Positions 7,374 to 16,229 of a DNA stretch of 64,000 nucleotides are shown here, in pieces. Under the pieces are notes generated by a model that worked only from the letters and a program-made list of their open reading frames with translations, did no database searches and was not told the DNA's origin. The translations under genes and the position numbers were made by a program. Each line of letters begins with the position of its first letter. Position 1 is the stretch's first letter. The stretch is from Candidatus Nanosynbacter sp. HMT-352 (GTDB taxonomy: Bacteria > Patescibacteriota > Saccharimonadia > Saccharimonadales > Saccharimonadaceae). The stretch is taken from positions 124,001 through 188,000 of the forward strand of contig NZ_CP089288.1 in assembly GCF_022819345.1 (NCBI RefSeq), given 5' to 3'.

Positions 7374-9025
7374 TAACCCTTAAACTCCAATCGTCCAAAT
7401 AACACTTTTTTCAATCGTGCAAGAATCGGGTCAATTTCTGGCAATTTTAACCACTTTGAAGCCGCGGCATACGCACCAAAACTGACCAATGAAATGATAA
7501 CGAATTTCGGAAAAGCGCTAAAGAAACTGTCGTCATGATAACGAAACGGCATAATTAGCACGGCGATATAACAAACCACGCCCGTAATAGTACCCGCAAT
7601 CATCATCTTAAAAATCGCTCGCACAAACGTCATGTCGAATAATTTTGGCATTTGACGATTCATAACCGCCAAAAGCACAACCACTTCCAAAACCGCCACT
7701 GTTGATTGAGCCCAGGCCAATCCATATGCGCCCATTTTCAAGACCATCGATAGAACAATTGCTAAAATTATATTTAAAGTAATCGAGAAAATTGAAATAT
7801 ACAGCGGAGTTTTCGTATCTTGGCGGGCGTAAAATGCTCGCGCGGCCATGTGGTAAATGGTTCGGAATAAAATCGCCACGACCAAACAGCCCAAAATTCC
7901 CGCGATCAGTTGATTGCCACCATTGCGAATAAAATGCACGACGTATCCCCTGGTAAAGAAAATCACCACCGACACCGGAAGAGCCATCCAAAAAATAATT
8001 CTCAGCAGGGAACGCAGGTCTTTTTGAAATAGGTCATTTCGACCTTCACCCAAATGCTCAGTCAATTGAGGAAAAGCGGCATTTGAAATCGCCACGCCAA
8101 TAAGATTGATCGGCATCATATGGAGGGTCAAAGCCTGCTGGTACGCCCTAACCGTTCCGTCAGCCAAGCGCGAAGCCAAATTGACCTCGACCAAGCTAAC
8201 CACATAATCCATTCCTTGATCAACAGAACGCGCAGGCAATAAAGATAAAACTTTTCTAAATCCCTTATTCCGCCAATAAATTTTGAAATTGTAATCAAAT
8301 CCAAGCCCAGCCAAGCCAACCGCGCTGACGATCAATTGCAAAAATGACCCCAAAACCACACCCAACGCCACGCCCATAATGCCACCGTCAAAAATCTGCC
8401 AACCGAATAAATTGACACCGCCAGTAAACCACACCGTACCGATAATAATACCGACGTTATACAGCATTGGCGCCAGCGCACAGAACATAAATCGCCCGAC
8501 CGCTTGCTGAATGCTAGCAATCACCGCCGCAACCGCAAAAATAAACGGATTAACCGCAATCACCTGCATCATACTAACCGCCAAAGCATGACCAGACTCG
8601 CTCAGACCAGGTGCGATTAAATACTTCATCAATGGATCAGCGAAAATAATAATCAGCACCGACGCCGCCATGGTTATTAGCGCCATGAAATTAATCATAC
8701 TAGAGCTAATTTGCCAAGCCGACTGTTTATTACCCTTGACCCAGCGCTCATTAAAAACTGGAATGAACGTCACACTAAGCGCACCAGAAACCAGCACTGC
8801 GAACATAAAGTCCGGCACCATGAAAGCTGCCGTATAAGCATCTAGTCCAACCGGGTATCCCGCCAATGCTCCGTTTTCGCTCGGCATGTAGGCGGAGTTG
8901 AGCAAGCGATCACGGAAAAACCCCAGCAAGCTCGACAACAACGTCGAGCCCGCCAGAATCGTAGCAGCCAATTTCACATTAAGCCGCTGATTTATTTTCG
9001 TAACTGTACTACGAACGCGCCCCAT
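7373..9025 (-). CDS. murJ: Lipid II flippase MurJ
   Basis: A 550-residue polytopic membrane protein of the MurJ/MviN family (MOP superfamily), which moves lipid II across the membrane for peptidoglycan synthesis. Family features include the N-terminal [12 protein letters not shown] segment, [13 protein letters not shown], and the repeating helix pattern of about 14 membrane segments. The length is close to the usual 510-550. It lies 6 bases downstream of ftsH and overlaps lepA by one base (TAATG), so the three genes form one operon. Confidence 0.92.
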   Translation of the reverse strand: MGRVRSTVTKINQRLNVKLAATILAGSTLLSSLLGFFRDRLLNSAYMPSENGALAGYPVGLDAYTAAFMVPDFMFAVLVSGALSVTFIPVFNERWVKGNKQSAWQISSSMINFMALITMAASVLIIIFADPLMKYLIAPGLSESGHALAVSMMQVIAVNPFIFAVAAVIASIQQAVGRFMFCALAPMLYNVGIIIGTVWFTGGVNLFGWQIFDGGIMGVALGVVLGSFLQLIVSAVGLAGLGFDYNFKIYWRNKGFRKVLSLLPARSVDQGMDYVVSLVEVNLASRLADGTVRAYQQALTLHMMPINLIGVAISNAAFPQLTEHLGEGRNDLFQKDLRSLLRIIFWMALPVSVVIFFTRGYVVHFIRNGGNQLIAGILGCLVVAILFRTIYHMAARAFYARQDTKTPLYISIFSITLNIILAIVLSMVLKMGAYGLAWAQSTVAVLEVVVLLAVMNRQMPKLFDMTFVRAIFKMMIAGTITGVVCYIAVLIMPFRYHDDSFFSAFPKFVIISLVSFGAYAAASKWLKLPEIDPILARLKKVLFGRLEFKG

Positions 9026-9031
9026 AGTATT

Positions 9032-10900
9032 TTACGAATGCAGTTTAGCTTCTTTTGGTAATTTAGTGCCCTTAAGAATCTCGTCAACCTCAGATTCTTC
9101 CAGAGTTTCTTCCTTCAGTAGAGCCTCAGCCAACTTATCAAGGAACGAACGATTTTCTTTCAATACCAACATTGCACGACGTTTAGCTTCGGTAATCAAT
9201 TGCGCGACTTCCTCATCAATCATCTTCGCAGTCTCATCAGAATACGGACGCTCTCTGGTCATTTTATCGAACATCAAGCCGCCGTTATCTTCATGGAATA
9301 CTTGATCGCGTAAGCCCTTGCCCATTCCTTGCTCAATCACCATATCACGGGCAATTTCAGTCGCTTTTCGCAAATCCGAACCAGCGCCAGTAGTGATTCC
9401 GTCATCGCCGTAAATCAATTGTTCAGCGATTCGTCCGCCCATTGCCCGAGCCAAAATATCTTTAAACTCGTAAACGTTTGTGTAGCTCTTATCTTCTGGT
9501 GGCAAGAACCATGTTACTCCACCAGTACCGCCGCGCGGAATAATCGTAACCTTGTGGACTGGGTCGGAGTCAGGCAAGACGTGACCAACAATTGCGTGGC
9601 CAGCTTCGTGATAAGCAGTCAACTCTTTCTCGTGATCGTTCATTATCTTAGTCTTGCGCTCTGGACCAATTGCCACACGCTCAAACGCCTCAGTTAATTC
9701 GTCATTTGTGATCTTCTTCTTATTGCGACGCGCAGCAATGATTGCAGCTTCATTAGCCATATTTGCCAAATCCGCACCAGATGAGCCAGCGGTTTTTGCC
9801 GCCAATTTATCAAGATCAACAGTTTCATCAGTTGGCTTTTTCTTAAAGTGAACTTTCAGGATTGCCTCACGATCTTTGCGTTCTGGTAATGTAATATTCA
9901 CACGTCGGTCAAATCGTCCAGGGCGAAGCAAAGCCGGATCCAAAACATCCGCGCGGTTGGTTGCCGCCAAAACAATAACATTGGTCTCGCCATCAAAACC
10001 ATCCATCTCCACCAAAATCTGATTCAGAGTTTGCTCACGCTCGTCATGACCGCCGCCCATACCAGAGCCACGCTTACGACCCACGGCATCAATCTCATCA
10101 ATGAAGATGATACACGGGGCATTTTTCTTAGCCTTAGAAAATAGGTCTCGCACCCGGCTAGCACCAACACCAACAAACATTTCCACGAATTCAGAACCAG
10201 AAATTGAGAAGAATGGCACACCAGCCTCGCCAGCAACAGCTCGGGCTAGCATCGTCTTACCTGTACCCGGATTACCGACTAACAATACGCCTTTTGGAAT
10301 CTTTGCGCCCAAATCTTTATATTTCTTCGGATGCTTAAGAAAATCAACAACTTCCTGCAGATCTTGCTTGGCGTTATCATTTCCAGCGATATCTGTAAAT
10401 AGAACCTTTTCCTTGTCTTGTCCATAAAGGCGAGCCTTACTCTTGCCAAATCCCATGGCTTGATTATTTTGACCCTGAGCTTGGCGCATCATAAACATGA
10501 AGAACACCACGATAATCAGCACAGGCACAACCATAACCGCCAGGTTCCACATAGTTTCGCCGGTTGTGGATGGTGGAATAACCTTCACCTCAACCTTAGC
10601 GTCCTTGTTCAAACCCTGCTCATAAATGCTACTAGATTCCTTGACTGAATGCTCGGTAGGTTTTGATTGATCTTTTGGAGTAATCTTAATATCGTTTCCT
10701 TGAATCTCCAATTGAGCAATTTTACCGTCATTTGCTCGACGCACTACATCAGATAATGCAACATCTTTAAGATTTGATGCAGGGAAGAGTGTTGCGTAAA
10801 AAATTAACGCTACAAAAATTATAATTGCCCAAAACAATCCAAATCGTAAAATTTGACTTATTCTATTCTTTCCATTTCTTTGAGGCATCTTAACAGCCAT
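9032..10900 (-). CDS. ftsH: ATP-dependent zinc metalloprotease FtsH
   Basis: A membrane-anchored AAA+ protease that degrades misfolded membrane and regulatory proteins. It has two N-terminal membrane segments (about 20-40 and 118-140) around a small periplasmic domain. The AAA domain has Walker A GNPGTGKT and Walker [14 protein letters not shown], the FtsH pore region [11 protein letters not shown], and the second region of homology RPGRFDRR. The zinc-protease motif HEAGH has the third ligand in ATEIARDMV downstream. I use the ATG at 10900 (MAVKMPQRN), with AAGGA upstream; a TTG two codons earlier is possible. It follows tilS by 28 bases. Confidence 0.96.
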   Translation of the reverse strand: MAVKMPQRNGKNRISQILRFGLFWAIIIFVALIFYATLFPASNLKDVALSDVVRRANDGKIAQLEIQGNDIKITPKDQSKPTEHSVKESSSIYEQGLNKDAKVEVKVIPPSTTGETMWNLAVMVVPVLIIVVFFMFMMRQAQGQNNQAMGFGKSKARLYGQDKEKVLFTDIAGNDNAKQDLQEVVDFLKHPKKYKDLGAKIPKGVLLVGNPGTGKTMLARAVAGEAGVPFFSISGSEFVEMFVGVGASRVRDLFSKAKKNAPCIIFIDEIDAVGRKRGSGMGGGHDEREQTLNQILVEMDGFDGETNVIVLAATNRADVLDPALLRPGRFDRRVNITLPERKDREAILKVHFKKKPTDETVDLDKLAAKTAGSSGADLANMANEAAIIAARRNKKKITNDELTEAFERVAIGPERKTKIMNDHEKELTAYHEAGHAIVGHVLPDSDPVHKVTIIPRGGTGGVTWFLPPEDKSYTNVYEFKDILARAMGGRIAEQLIYGDDGITTGAGSDLRKATEIARDMVIEQGMGKGLRDQVFHEDNGGLMFDKMTRERPYSDETAKMIDEEVAQLITEAKRRAMLVLKENRSFLDKLAEALLKEETLEESEVDEILKGTKLPKEAKLHS

Positions 10901-10928
10901 TCTCAACTAATCCTTTCGCCTATACTAA

Positions 10929-11765
10929 TCAAACTCTCTTTATTATAACACTTCTTAGCGTCAATTTCATCACAATGCCGCCGCCAACTTGCCAGCACGA
11001 GCCAGCTTTTCCAGTTTTTATAGCAATTAGCATACGCTCTAGTTGAGAACCTAGCAGTGACACATCATAATGTCGTAAAACGTAATAATATAGCAATTCT
11101 TGTGCGACATTATCATCTATCATCGTCAAAAAATACCGACGCAGGACTTCTCCATCAAATTCCTCTATTTCCTGCTCAATTTTCCCTCTTAATTCTCTTT
11201 GTTTTCGCCACGCCTCGTACACTCCAAGCTTCTGGTATTCATCAAGTTCACGATTTATCTTGCGCCTAAATTTATTCCTCTGATACAAGTCGCTTTGATT
11301 TGTCTCATCTTCACACCATTCCAATTTCTGGCGAATCGCATATTCATAAATTCTCTGCTTCGTCCAACCATTCATCGGCCTAACTATTTGACTATCACTC
11401 ATCCCCGCCAAGCCTCGCCACCTGGAGCCACGCTTAAGATTCATCGCTACAGTTTCAATAATGTCATCTCGGTGATGCGCTGTCACTATCACGCCATCAA
11501 AATCCGTCGCCACGCCACGCAAAAATTCATACCGTCTTTGGCGCGCCAATTCTTCACTGGCATCAGCCCCCAGCTTTTCGCGCCGACAAACAAATTGTAT
11601 TTTATATCTATCAGCTAAAGCCTCGACAAATCTAGCATCACTCGCCGAATCCTCACGAATTCCGTGGTCAAAATGAGCGACCACCAAATCTTTTTCCGTT
11701 CGCGACATCAAATCCAGCAAAACTACCGAATCAATCCCACCACTGACTGCGATAATATATCTCAC
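10929..11765 (-). CDS. tilS: tRNA(Ile)-lysidine synthase TilS, compact form
   Basis: TilS converts C34 of the CAT-anticodon tRNA-Ile2 to lysidine so that it reads AUA and is charged with Ile. The PP-loop AVSGGIDSVVLLD is at residues 6-18, and the family motifs HFDHGIREDS, AHHRDD and KRGSRWRGLAGM follow. The 278-residue length fits the minimal TilS lacking the C-terminal tRNA-binding domains. It starts with GTG. A GATAAT box ends 6 bases before it, suggesting a leaderless message. Its substrate is probably the tRNA at 14703-14778. Confidence 0.92.
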   Translation of the reverse strand: MRYIIAVSGGIDSVVLLDLMSRTEKDLVVAHFDHGIREDSASDARFVEALADRYKIQFVCRREKLGADASEELARQRRYEFLRGVATDFDGVIVTAHHRDDIIETVAMNLKRGSRWRGLAGMSDSQIVRPMNGWTKQRIYEYAIRQKLEWCEDETNQSDLYQRNKFRRKINRELDEYQKLGVYEAWRKQRELRGKIEQEIEEFDGEVLRRYFLTMIDDNVAQELLYYYVLRHYDVSLLGSQLERMLIAIKTGKAGSCWQVGGGIVMKLTLRSVIIKRV

Positions 11766-11839
11766 ATATCCATTATCTCACAATTTACCTAAAACGTATT
11801 TGGCAAATTTTATACTATCTGTTACAATCAATGCAGTGT

Positions 11840-11916
11840 GGCACCGTAGCTCAGCTGGTTAGAGCGCAGGACTCATAAGCCTGAGGTCGGTGGTTCGGGT
11901 CCACCCGGTGCTACCA
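11840..11916 (+). tRNA. tRNA-Met (CAT), probable elongator
   Basis: A 77-nt cloverleaf with encoded CCA. The acceptor GGCACCG pairs with CGGTGCT (terminal G-U). The D arm is GCTC/GAGC, the anticodon loop CTCATAA, and the T stem GGTGG/CCACC. The closing anticodon-stem pair is A-G. G1-U72 and the variable-loop pattern resemble elongator tRNA-Met of Firmicutes rather than Ile2 or initiator. All three CAT tRNA classes occur within 8.5 kb here. The isoacceptor choice is inference. Confidence 0.88.
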
Positions 11917-11929
11917 GAAATTATCTTTT

Positions 11930-11956
11930 CCTCGTCAATACGACGGGGAATTTTTT
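11930..11956 (+). terminator. Terminator after tRNA-Met
   Basis: CCTCGTC (11930-11936) pairs with GACGGGG (11942-11948) across a five-base loop, followed by AATTTTTT on the plus strand. It lies 13 bases after the tRNA 3' end. Confidence 0.7.
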
Positions 11957-11968
11957 ATAGATACTGAA

Positions 11969-12133
11969 TTAAATTAGCTCAAGCTCTTCAGATTGAACGC
12001 CGTCCAAAGCAGCCAATCGTCGCGACACAAAGCTATCCAATTCCCATGAATTACGCTGACGCTCCCACGTTGCTAAATCCTTTTTTCGGGTTACTTCTAA
12101 AAATTCAGCTAATTCACTGGTGTTGATTTCCAT
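11969..12133 (-). CDS. Small hypothetical protein, 54 residues
   Basis: An ATG at 12133 with an AAGGA ribosome site seven bases upstream opens a 54-codon frame. The product is soluble and charged. It begins MEINTSELAEFLEVTRKK, continues WERQRNSWELDSFVSRRL, and ends in an acidic tail. The N-terminus hints at a short helical, perhaps helix-turn-helix-like fold, but I cannot assign a family. It fills the gap between tRNA-Met and the membrane-protein operon on the opposite strand. Confidence 0.55.
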   Translation of the reverse strand: MEINTSELAEFLEVTRKKDLATWERQRNSWELDSFVSRRLAALDGVQSEELELI

Positions 12134-12274
12134 ATTTTTTCCTTTTTTTGTGTTAATTATTTAACTGTTTTTATACTATCATAAATTTGACAAAAAAGCA
12201 ATACCTTTTTCGGTCATTATTTACCTTTTCATTCCGCTTGTGGTACACTGGTAGGGAAGGATTTATACACAAAA

Positions 12275-13012
12275 ATGACCCCCGTAACAATCTCGTCACT
12301 GGCCACCATAACTTTTGCAGCGATTATTCACGCTAGTTTTCAGCTTAGTGTCAGTGTTTTAACGTTACTTAGCGGACATTCAATTGGCAAAAAAACTACC
12401 CAGAGAAAAATTTTTCGTATGAGCAACAGTTTTGTATTTGGTGTTTCAACAATCACTCTGCTGCTCATTAGCTCCATTTCCTATTTCCTATCACTATTCA
12501 TCCACCACGCCACCAGCGCAGAGCAACTCGTTGCCGCCGTCTCTTCGGGGATGATGTTTGGCTTAGGAATCGCAATTTGGGCATTTTACTTTCGACGACA
12601 ACCAGGAACTTCATTATGGCTTCCACGCAATTTTGCAGAATATTTAAACAAGCGCACCAAAAAAACCAAAAATTCCATAGAAAGCTTTGCTCTGGGAATA
12701 ATTAGCGTTATTGCAGAAATCATATTTATTATCGCGCCAATTATAGCCGCCAGTCTGGCTATTATCACCCTACCAAACCCCTTCTTGCAAATCATCAGCA
12801 TAGCGATCTACGTCATTGTATCCACACTGCCGTTGTTTGTTGTTATCATATTAATCGGCAGCGGGCGCAGCATCTCTAATTTACAACGTTGGCGGGAAGA
12901 CCATAAGAGATTTTTGCAATTCGCCAGCGGCGGTAGCTTATTAATTTTGGCAGCATTCCTATTTGTCGACCGCGTTATTGGCGTCATTAGCTACGGAGGC
13001 AATTTATGGTAA
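12275..13012 (+). CDS. Six-helix membrane protein of unknown function
   Basis: The 245-residue protein has about six hydrophobic segments (roughly 7-30, 50-70, 85-105, 138-160, 163-195 and 212-232), with a basic cytoplasmic loop (KRTKKTKN) in the middle. The LysE/CcdA-like transporter superfamily has a similar layout, but there is no Cys at all, which argues against a thiol carrier. Its stop overlaps the ATP-cone gene start by 7 bases, so it is co-translated with the ATP-cone protein and the flavoprotein. It probably works with that flavoprotein at the membrane; this is inference from context. Confidence 0.7.
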   Translation: MTPVTISSLATITFAAIIHASFQLSVSVLTLLSGHSIGKKTTQRKIFRMSNSFVFGVSTITLLLISSISYFLSLFIHHATSAEQLVAAVSSGMMFGLGIAIWAFYFRRQPGTSLWLPRNFAEYLNKRTKKTKNSIESFALGIISVIAEIIFIIAPIIAASLAIITLPNPFLQIISIAIYVIVSTLPLFVVIILIGSGRSISNLQRWREDHKRFLQFASGGSLLILAAFLFVDRVIGVISYGGNLW

Positions 13013-13293
13013 AGCCGGGTCAAATTGACGTCATCAAACAAGGAAAGCGACCGCCAGAGGAGTTCAGCCCAGACAAGCTCCACAATTCCATAATTGCCAC
13101 CTGCCTAAGCGTTCGTACACCAGAGGGTCAAGCTCAAGACATCGCAAAAACCGTCACTCTGGGCGTTATGAATTGGTGCGAAACTCATCCAGAAATAACC
13201 TCTGCCGATATCCGCCGCCAAGCACAACGCATTATGAAAACTCTACATCCTGACGCAGCCTATTTATATAAAAATTATAAAACCATAATTTAG
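13006..13293 (+). CDS. Stand-alone ATP-cone domain protein
   Basis: The 95-residue protein is a single ATP-cone domain. It has an IDVIKQGKRPPEEFSPDKL start, a helical core, and a YLYKNYKTI end resembling the ATP-cones of NrdR and class I/III ribonucleotide reductases. These domains bind ATP/dATP and act as allosteric sensors. No reductase or NrdR zinc ribbon is attached. It overlaps the membrane-protein gene by 7 bases and ends 8 bases before the flavoprotein ATG, so it may give that pair an adenylate-sensing subunit. Confidence 0.8.
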   Translation: MVKPGQIDVIKQGKRPPEEFSPDKLHNSIIATCLSVRTPEGQAQDIAKTVTLGVMNWCETHPEITSADIRRQAQRIMKTLHPDAAYLYKNYKTII

Positions 13294-13301
13294 GAGATTT
13301 G

Positions 13302-14672
13302 ATGTCGCAAAAACCAACTTTTGACTATGACTATATCGTAATTGGTAGTGGCGCTGGTGGCTCACCGGCAGCCAGTATATTAGCAAGTGCCGGAAAAAAA
13401 GTTGCTGTTGTAGAAAAATCAACATTCGGCGGGGAATCACCAAACTGGGGAGATGTGCCAACTGGATTTTTAACTCATGCTCTTAACGTTTATCAAACAG
13501 CCAAAGATGCTGCTAAATTTGGGTTGCGCACCAACTCGGTTGGGTATAATTACCCTTCTCTACTATCCTGGAAAGACAAAGTTATAAAGAGAACTGGAGC
13601 TGGCGGTAATCGCTATTATTACGAGAAGCAAGGCATTAGTGTTTTTGCTGGCAATGCGCATTTCTTGAGTCCGAATGAAATAGCCGTCAATCGTAGACAT
13701 TTGTCCGCTCGCAAATTTCTCATTGCAACTGGATCTGATTGGCAAATTCCAGAAATACCTGGGTTAAGCGCCGTTTCTTATCACACTCCAAAAACTATTT
13801 TTAGCTTAAAGCGCCCACCAAAAACCATGTTCATTGTTGGCGCGGGAGCTACGGCACTAGAATTGGCGCACATCTTCTCCACCCTGGGAACAAAAGTTTA
13901 CGTAGCAGAGAAATCGTCCAGAATATTATCAACATTTGACCCAGAAGTCAGTGCTTTGGTTACGAATGACGCAAAAAATCGCAACATTTCAATCTTAGCT
14001 CGCACTAAGATTATCGCCATCCAAAAATCGTCTATACAAAAGCGCGTCACTTTTCTGCAAGGGCGAATAGAGAAATCTGTACGCGTTGATGAGATTCTAA
14101 TTGCCGACCAACAATTGCCTGCGACAGATTTAGGATTAGAGAACGCCGGCGTGAAATATACCGAAAATGGCATTTTGGTTAATTCTTCCCTGCAAACTTC
14201 CGCTCGGCATATTTTTGCCGCAGGAAATGTAACTGACGCCAATATCCAAACTCACACAGCTTTAGCGCAGAGTCGTATTGCGGCTCATAATTTGCTACAT
14301 AATAATAAGATTAAATTCAATGATTCCCCACGATTACAAGTTGCATTTACTCAACCTGAAATAGCTCAAATTGGAATGAATGAATACGATTGTAAGGTGA
14401 AAGGAATAAGCGCAAAAATAGCAATTGTTCCACTCACGGCTACCGTACGCAGCAATATTACCGACCAGCGAATAGGTTTTGTGAAATTGATCGTTGATAA
14501 GAAGCGAGTTGTCGTAGGTGGAACGATAGTCGGACCGCACGCTAGCGATATGGCAGCCGAGCTAGCCCTGGCCGTTCGACATAAAATGACCAGCGAAGAA
14601 CTAGCGTCCACGCCGCATTGTTTTACTTCTTGGTCAGAAGCCGTGCGAATTGCCGCCGGAAAACTTCTATAA
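13302..14672 (+). CDS. FAD/NAD(P) oxidoreductase of the dihydrolipoamide dehydrogenase fold, lacking the redox disulfide
   Basis: The 456-residue flavoprotein has the FAD-binding motif VIGSGAGGSPAA (residues 11-22), the NAD(P)-binding GAGATALELA (about 176-186), the second FAD motif IFAAGNVTD (about 303-311), and a C-terminal dimerisation domain, as in lipoamide dehydrogenase and mercuric reductase. In the position of the usual GGTCLNVGCIPSK active site it reads GGESPNWGDVPTG, so both redox Cys are absent. The C-terminal HP dyad is also changed (PHCFTSWSE). AGGAG five bases before the ATG decides this start. It is likely an NAD(P)H-dependent quinone or transhydrogenase-type enzyme rather than a disulfide reductase; the substrate is unknown. 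Confidence 0.85.
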   Translation: MSQKPTFDYDYIVIGSGAGGSPAASILASAGKKVAVVEKSTFGGESPNWGDVPTGFLTHALNVYQTAKDAAKFGLRTNSVGYNYPSLLSWKDKVIKRTGAGGNRYYYEKQGISVFAGNAHFLSPNEIAVNRRHLSARKFLIATGSDWQIPEIPGLSAVSYHTPKTIFSLKRPPKTMFIVGAGATALELAHIFSTLGTKVYVAEKSSRILSTFDPEVSALVTNDAKNRNISILARTKIIAIQKSSIQKRVTFLQGRIEKSVRVDEILIADQQLPATDLGLENAGVKYTENGILVNSSLQTSARHIFAAGNVTDANIQTHTALAQSRIAAHNLLHNNKIKFNDSPRLQVAFTQPEIAQIGMNEYDCKVKGISAKIAIVPLTATVRSNITDQRIGFVKLIVDKKRVVVGGTIVGPHASDMAAELALAVRHKMTSEELASTPHCFTSWSEAVRIAAGKLL

Positions 14673-14702
14673 TTACCTCTGATGCGCTATAATAAGTCTC
14701 AC

Positions 14703-14778
14703 GGGGGCGTAGCTCAGGGGTTAGAGCAGTCGGCTCATAACCGATTGGTCGCTGGTTCGATCCCAGCCGCCCCCACCA
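14703..14778 (+). tRNA. tRNA with CAT anticodon, probable tRNA-Ile2 (lysidine)
   Basis: A 76-nt cloverleaf with encoded CCA. The acceptor GGGGGCG pairs perfectly with CGCCCCC. The anticodon stem is GTCGG/CCGAT around CTCATAA, and the T stem is GCTGG/CCAGC. The AGAGCAG...CGGCTCATAACCG pattern resembles bacterial tRNA-Ile2, the TilS substrate. A second elongator Met tRNA is the alternative. It lies 37 bases from the left terminal repeat of the deazaguanine island. Confidence 0.85.
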
Positions 14779-14801
14779 TTTCAGAGTAAAAATCCAAACC
14801 C

Positions 14802-14822
14802 TCGCCTTCTTGGGCGATTTTA
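14802..14822 (+). terminator. Short terminator after tRNA-Ile2
   Basis: TCGCC (14802-14806) pairs with GGCGA (14813-14817), followed by TTTTA. The 3' arm overlaps the outermost bases of the left terminal inverted repeat. Confidence 0.5.
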
Positions 14823-14954
14823 CGCCCACGCTCGAACCTATTTGATCACAAAGTAGCTGCGCTGAAAAAGATCAGGGCAAAGCCCTGTTCGGCAAGTCGC
14901 CAGCGCCCCGACCCGCCGAAATTCTTTAAGTGAGGACTAAATGGATATTGTATA
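14815..14954 (+). repeat. Left terminal inverted repeat of deazaguanine island
   Basis: These 140 bases are the reverse complement of 19607-19746 with 7 mismatches and no gaps (about 95 percent identity). The repeat contains the hairpin CAGGGC-AAA-GCCCTG (14873-14887). Read leftward this is followed by ATCTTTTTC, making a terminator for the leftward queE operon. Homology stops at both ends. Confidence 0.95.
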
Positions 14955-14995
14955 TTGTATATATTGCGTATGGCTACAGAGTCGTGTTAATAATT

Positions 14996-15781
14996 TCAAG
15001 TTCTGCGTCTGTCCCCAAACCAAAATATTTGATTGCGCCTTATAGCAACCGCGCCAATACGAGACGCTATTAATTCAATAAGGCTATCTCTTGCCTCCAG
15101 CGTGTCACGACTAACGCCCTCACTCATCAGTAGTATTTTCTCTGGCAATATACTACATTCTCTTACTATTGTCTGTATTTCGCCTTCATCTTCAGGACTA
15201 GAGATGACAAACTTAAACCATGAATTGCTAAGATTGGATATAGCATGAAGTACTTCTGGTCTATATCTTGAACGGACTGAATTTCCGCTACTTGAAAGCT
15301 TTGGCGAGCAGTTAATCTGACAATTCTGCAATTCTACCCGTGGCACAATTGTACCATTGGTCTCAATTTCAAATTGCCATCCGTTCAGTAGTTTCAATAA
15401 CTCTACAATTCTGTCTTGCTGCAGTAGAGGTTCTCCGCCAGTAATGACAAGCCTGGGTTCCGCTTCTGTACTGCCAAACGCCTCAAGCCACGCAGAGGAA
15501 ATTTCTTCTGCAACCTCATGAGGTGGATTATTTTGGCGCTCTTTCCAAAATTCAGGTGTCGACCTGTCCCATGTATACCATGCATCACAGCGCCAGCCAA
15601 TACCATCCTTACCGCAATGTAGGTTACAGTCTTGCAATCTCAAAAACACAGCTGGATACCCAGCTGTAACCCCTTCACCTTGTAAAGTTGCAAAAATACC
15701 ATCGCCACTTATACTCAAAAAATCGCGACGCGCTCTATACGTATCTTTTTCCTCGACAGTAGGAATATATTTTTCTGTCAT
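14996..15781 (-). CDS. queE: 7-carboxy-7-deazaguanine synthase QueE (radical SAM)
   Basis: QueE converts carboxy-tetrahydropterin to 7-carboxy-7-deazaguanine. I place the start at the ATG at 15781 (MTEKYIPTV), one base after the queD TAA; the longer frame runs back into queD. Family features are GIFATLQGEGVTAGYPAVFLR, the Cys cluster, ITGGEPLLQQ (SAM binding) and EIETNGT. The cluster reads CNLHC, then eight residues, then C (CX3CX8C). This is a six-residue insertion relative to the usual CX3CX2C, in a place where QueE proteins are known to vary. It is the last gene of the island operon. Confidence 0.92.
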   Translation of the reverse strand: MTEKYIPTVEEKDTYRARRDFLSISGDGIFATLQGEGVTAGYPAVFLRLQDCNLHCGKDGIGWRCDAWYTWDRSTPEFWKERQNNPPHEVAEEISSAWLEAFGSTEAEPRLVITGGEPLLQQDRIVELLKLLNGWQFEIETNGTIVPRVELQNCQINCSPKLSSSGNSVRSRYRPEVLHAISNLSNSWFKFVISSPEDEGEIQTIVRECSILPEKILLMSEGVSRDTLEARDSLIELIASRIGAVAIRRNQIFWFGDRRRT

Positions 15782-15782
15782 T

Positions 15783-16226
15783 TTAATCTCGAGACCATTT
15801 CGCACTACAATTTGGTGTTTCAAAAAGCGTAGCAGACTCCAAGGCAATGCCGGGTAGCTTGTTTTCAAATAGCTTCTGTAGGGTTATGGCGATATATTCA
15901 ACAATACATTCAGCAGTAGGCACAAATGATGTCTTGATAAACTTAAGCTCTTTGTTATTCTTAGCAAAGTCTGACATAACATCGTCCTTATCCCAGTACA
16001 TAAATGAATGATCTAGCTTGTCAACTATTTCTTCATTGATTAGCCCTTTGAGGTCTCCAAAGTCTAAAACCATGCCCTGGTCGGGTTTATCGTTTTTATT
16101 CTTTATATCGCCCGATATCTCGATAAGCAATCTATACCTGTGTCCATGTGGATTTTTACATAAGGACATATGATTAGTAACTCTGTGTCCCATATCCCAT
16201 TCGAATTGTCTCGTAATACTTATCAT
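15783..16226 (-). CDS. queD: 6-carboxy-5,6,7,8-tetrahydropterin synthase QueD
   Basis: QueD converts dihydroneopterin triphosphate to 6-carboxytetrahydropterin. The 147-residue protein has the PTPS fold. It has a zinc His in MGHRV, the catalytic Cys and zinc-binding HGHRY in SLCKNPHGHRYRL (about residues 21-33), and the C-terminal PTAECIVEYIA and ETPN (substrate Glu) motifs. A ribosome site (AAAGG) precedes the ATG. It sits between folE (3 bases away) and queE (1 base), matching the order of the chemical steps. Confidence 0.94.
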   Translation of the reverse strand: MISITRQFEWDMGHRVTNHMSLCKNPHGHRYRLLIEISGDIKNKNDKPDQGMVLDFGDLKGLINEEIVDKLDHSFMYWDKDDVMSDFAKNNKELKFIKTSFVPTAECIVEYIAITLQKLFENKLPGIALESATLFETPNCSAKWSRD

Positions 16227-16229
16227 TTA

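Noticed and set aside
9329..9697. Plus-strand 122-codon frame antisense to ftsH
   Set aside because: Shadow of the ftsH reading frame, with no start signals and no family resemblance. Similar shadows occur opposite arcD, clpB and the ABC exporter.
14623..14829. Minus-strand frame containing RLGSNQRPIGYEPTALTPEL
   Set aside because: It is the antisense of the tRNA at 14703-14778. This peptide string is a well-known artefact of translating a tRNA backwards.
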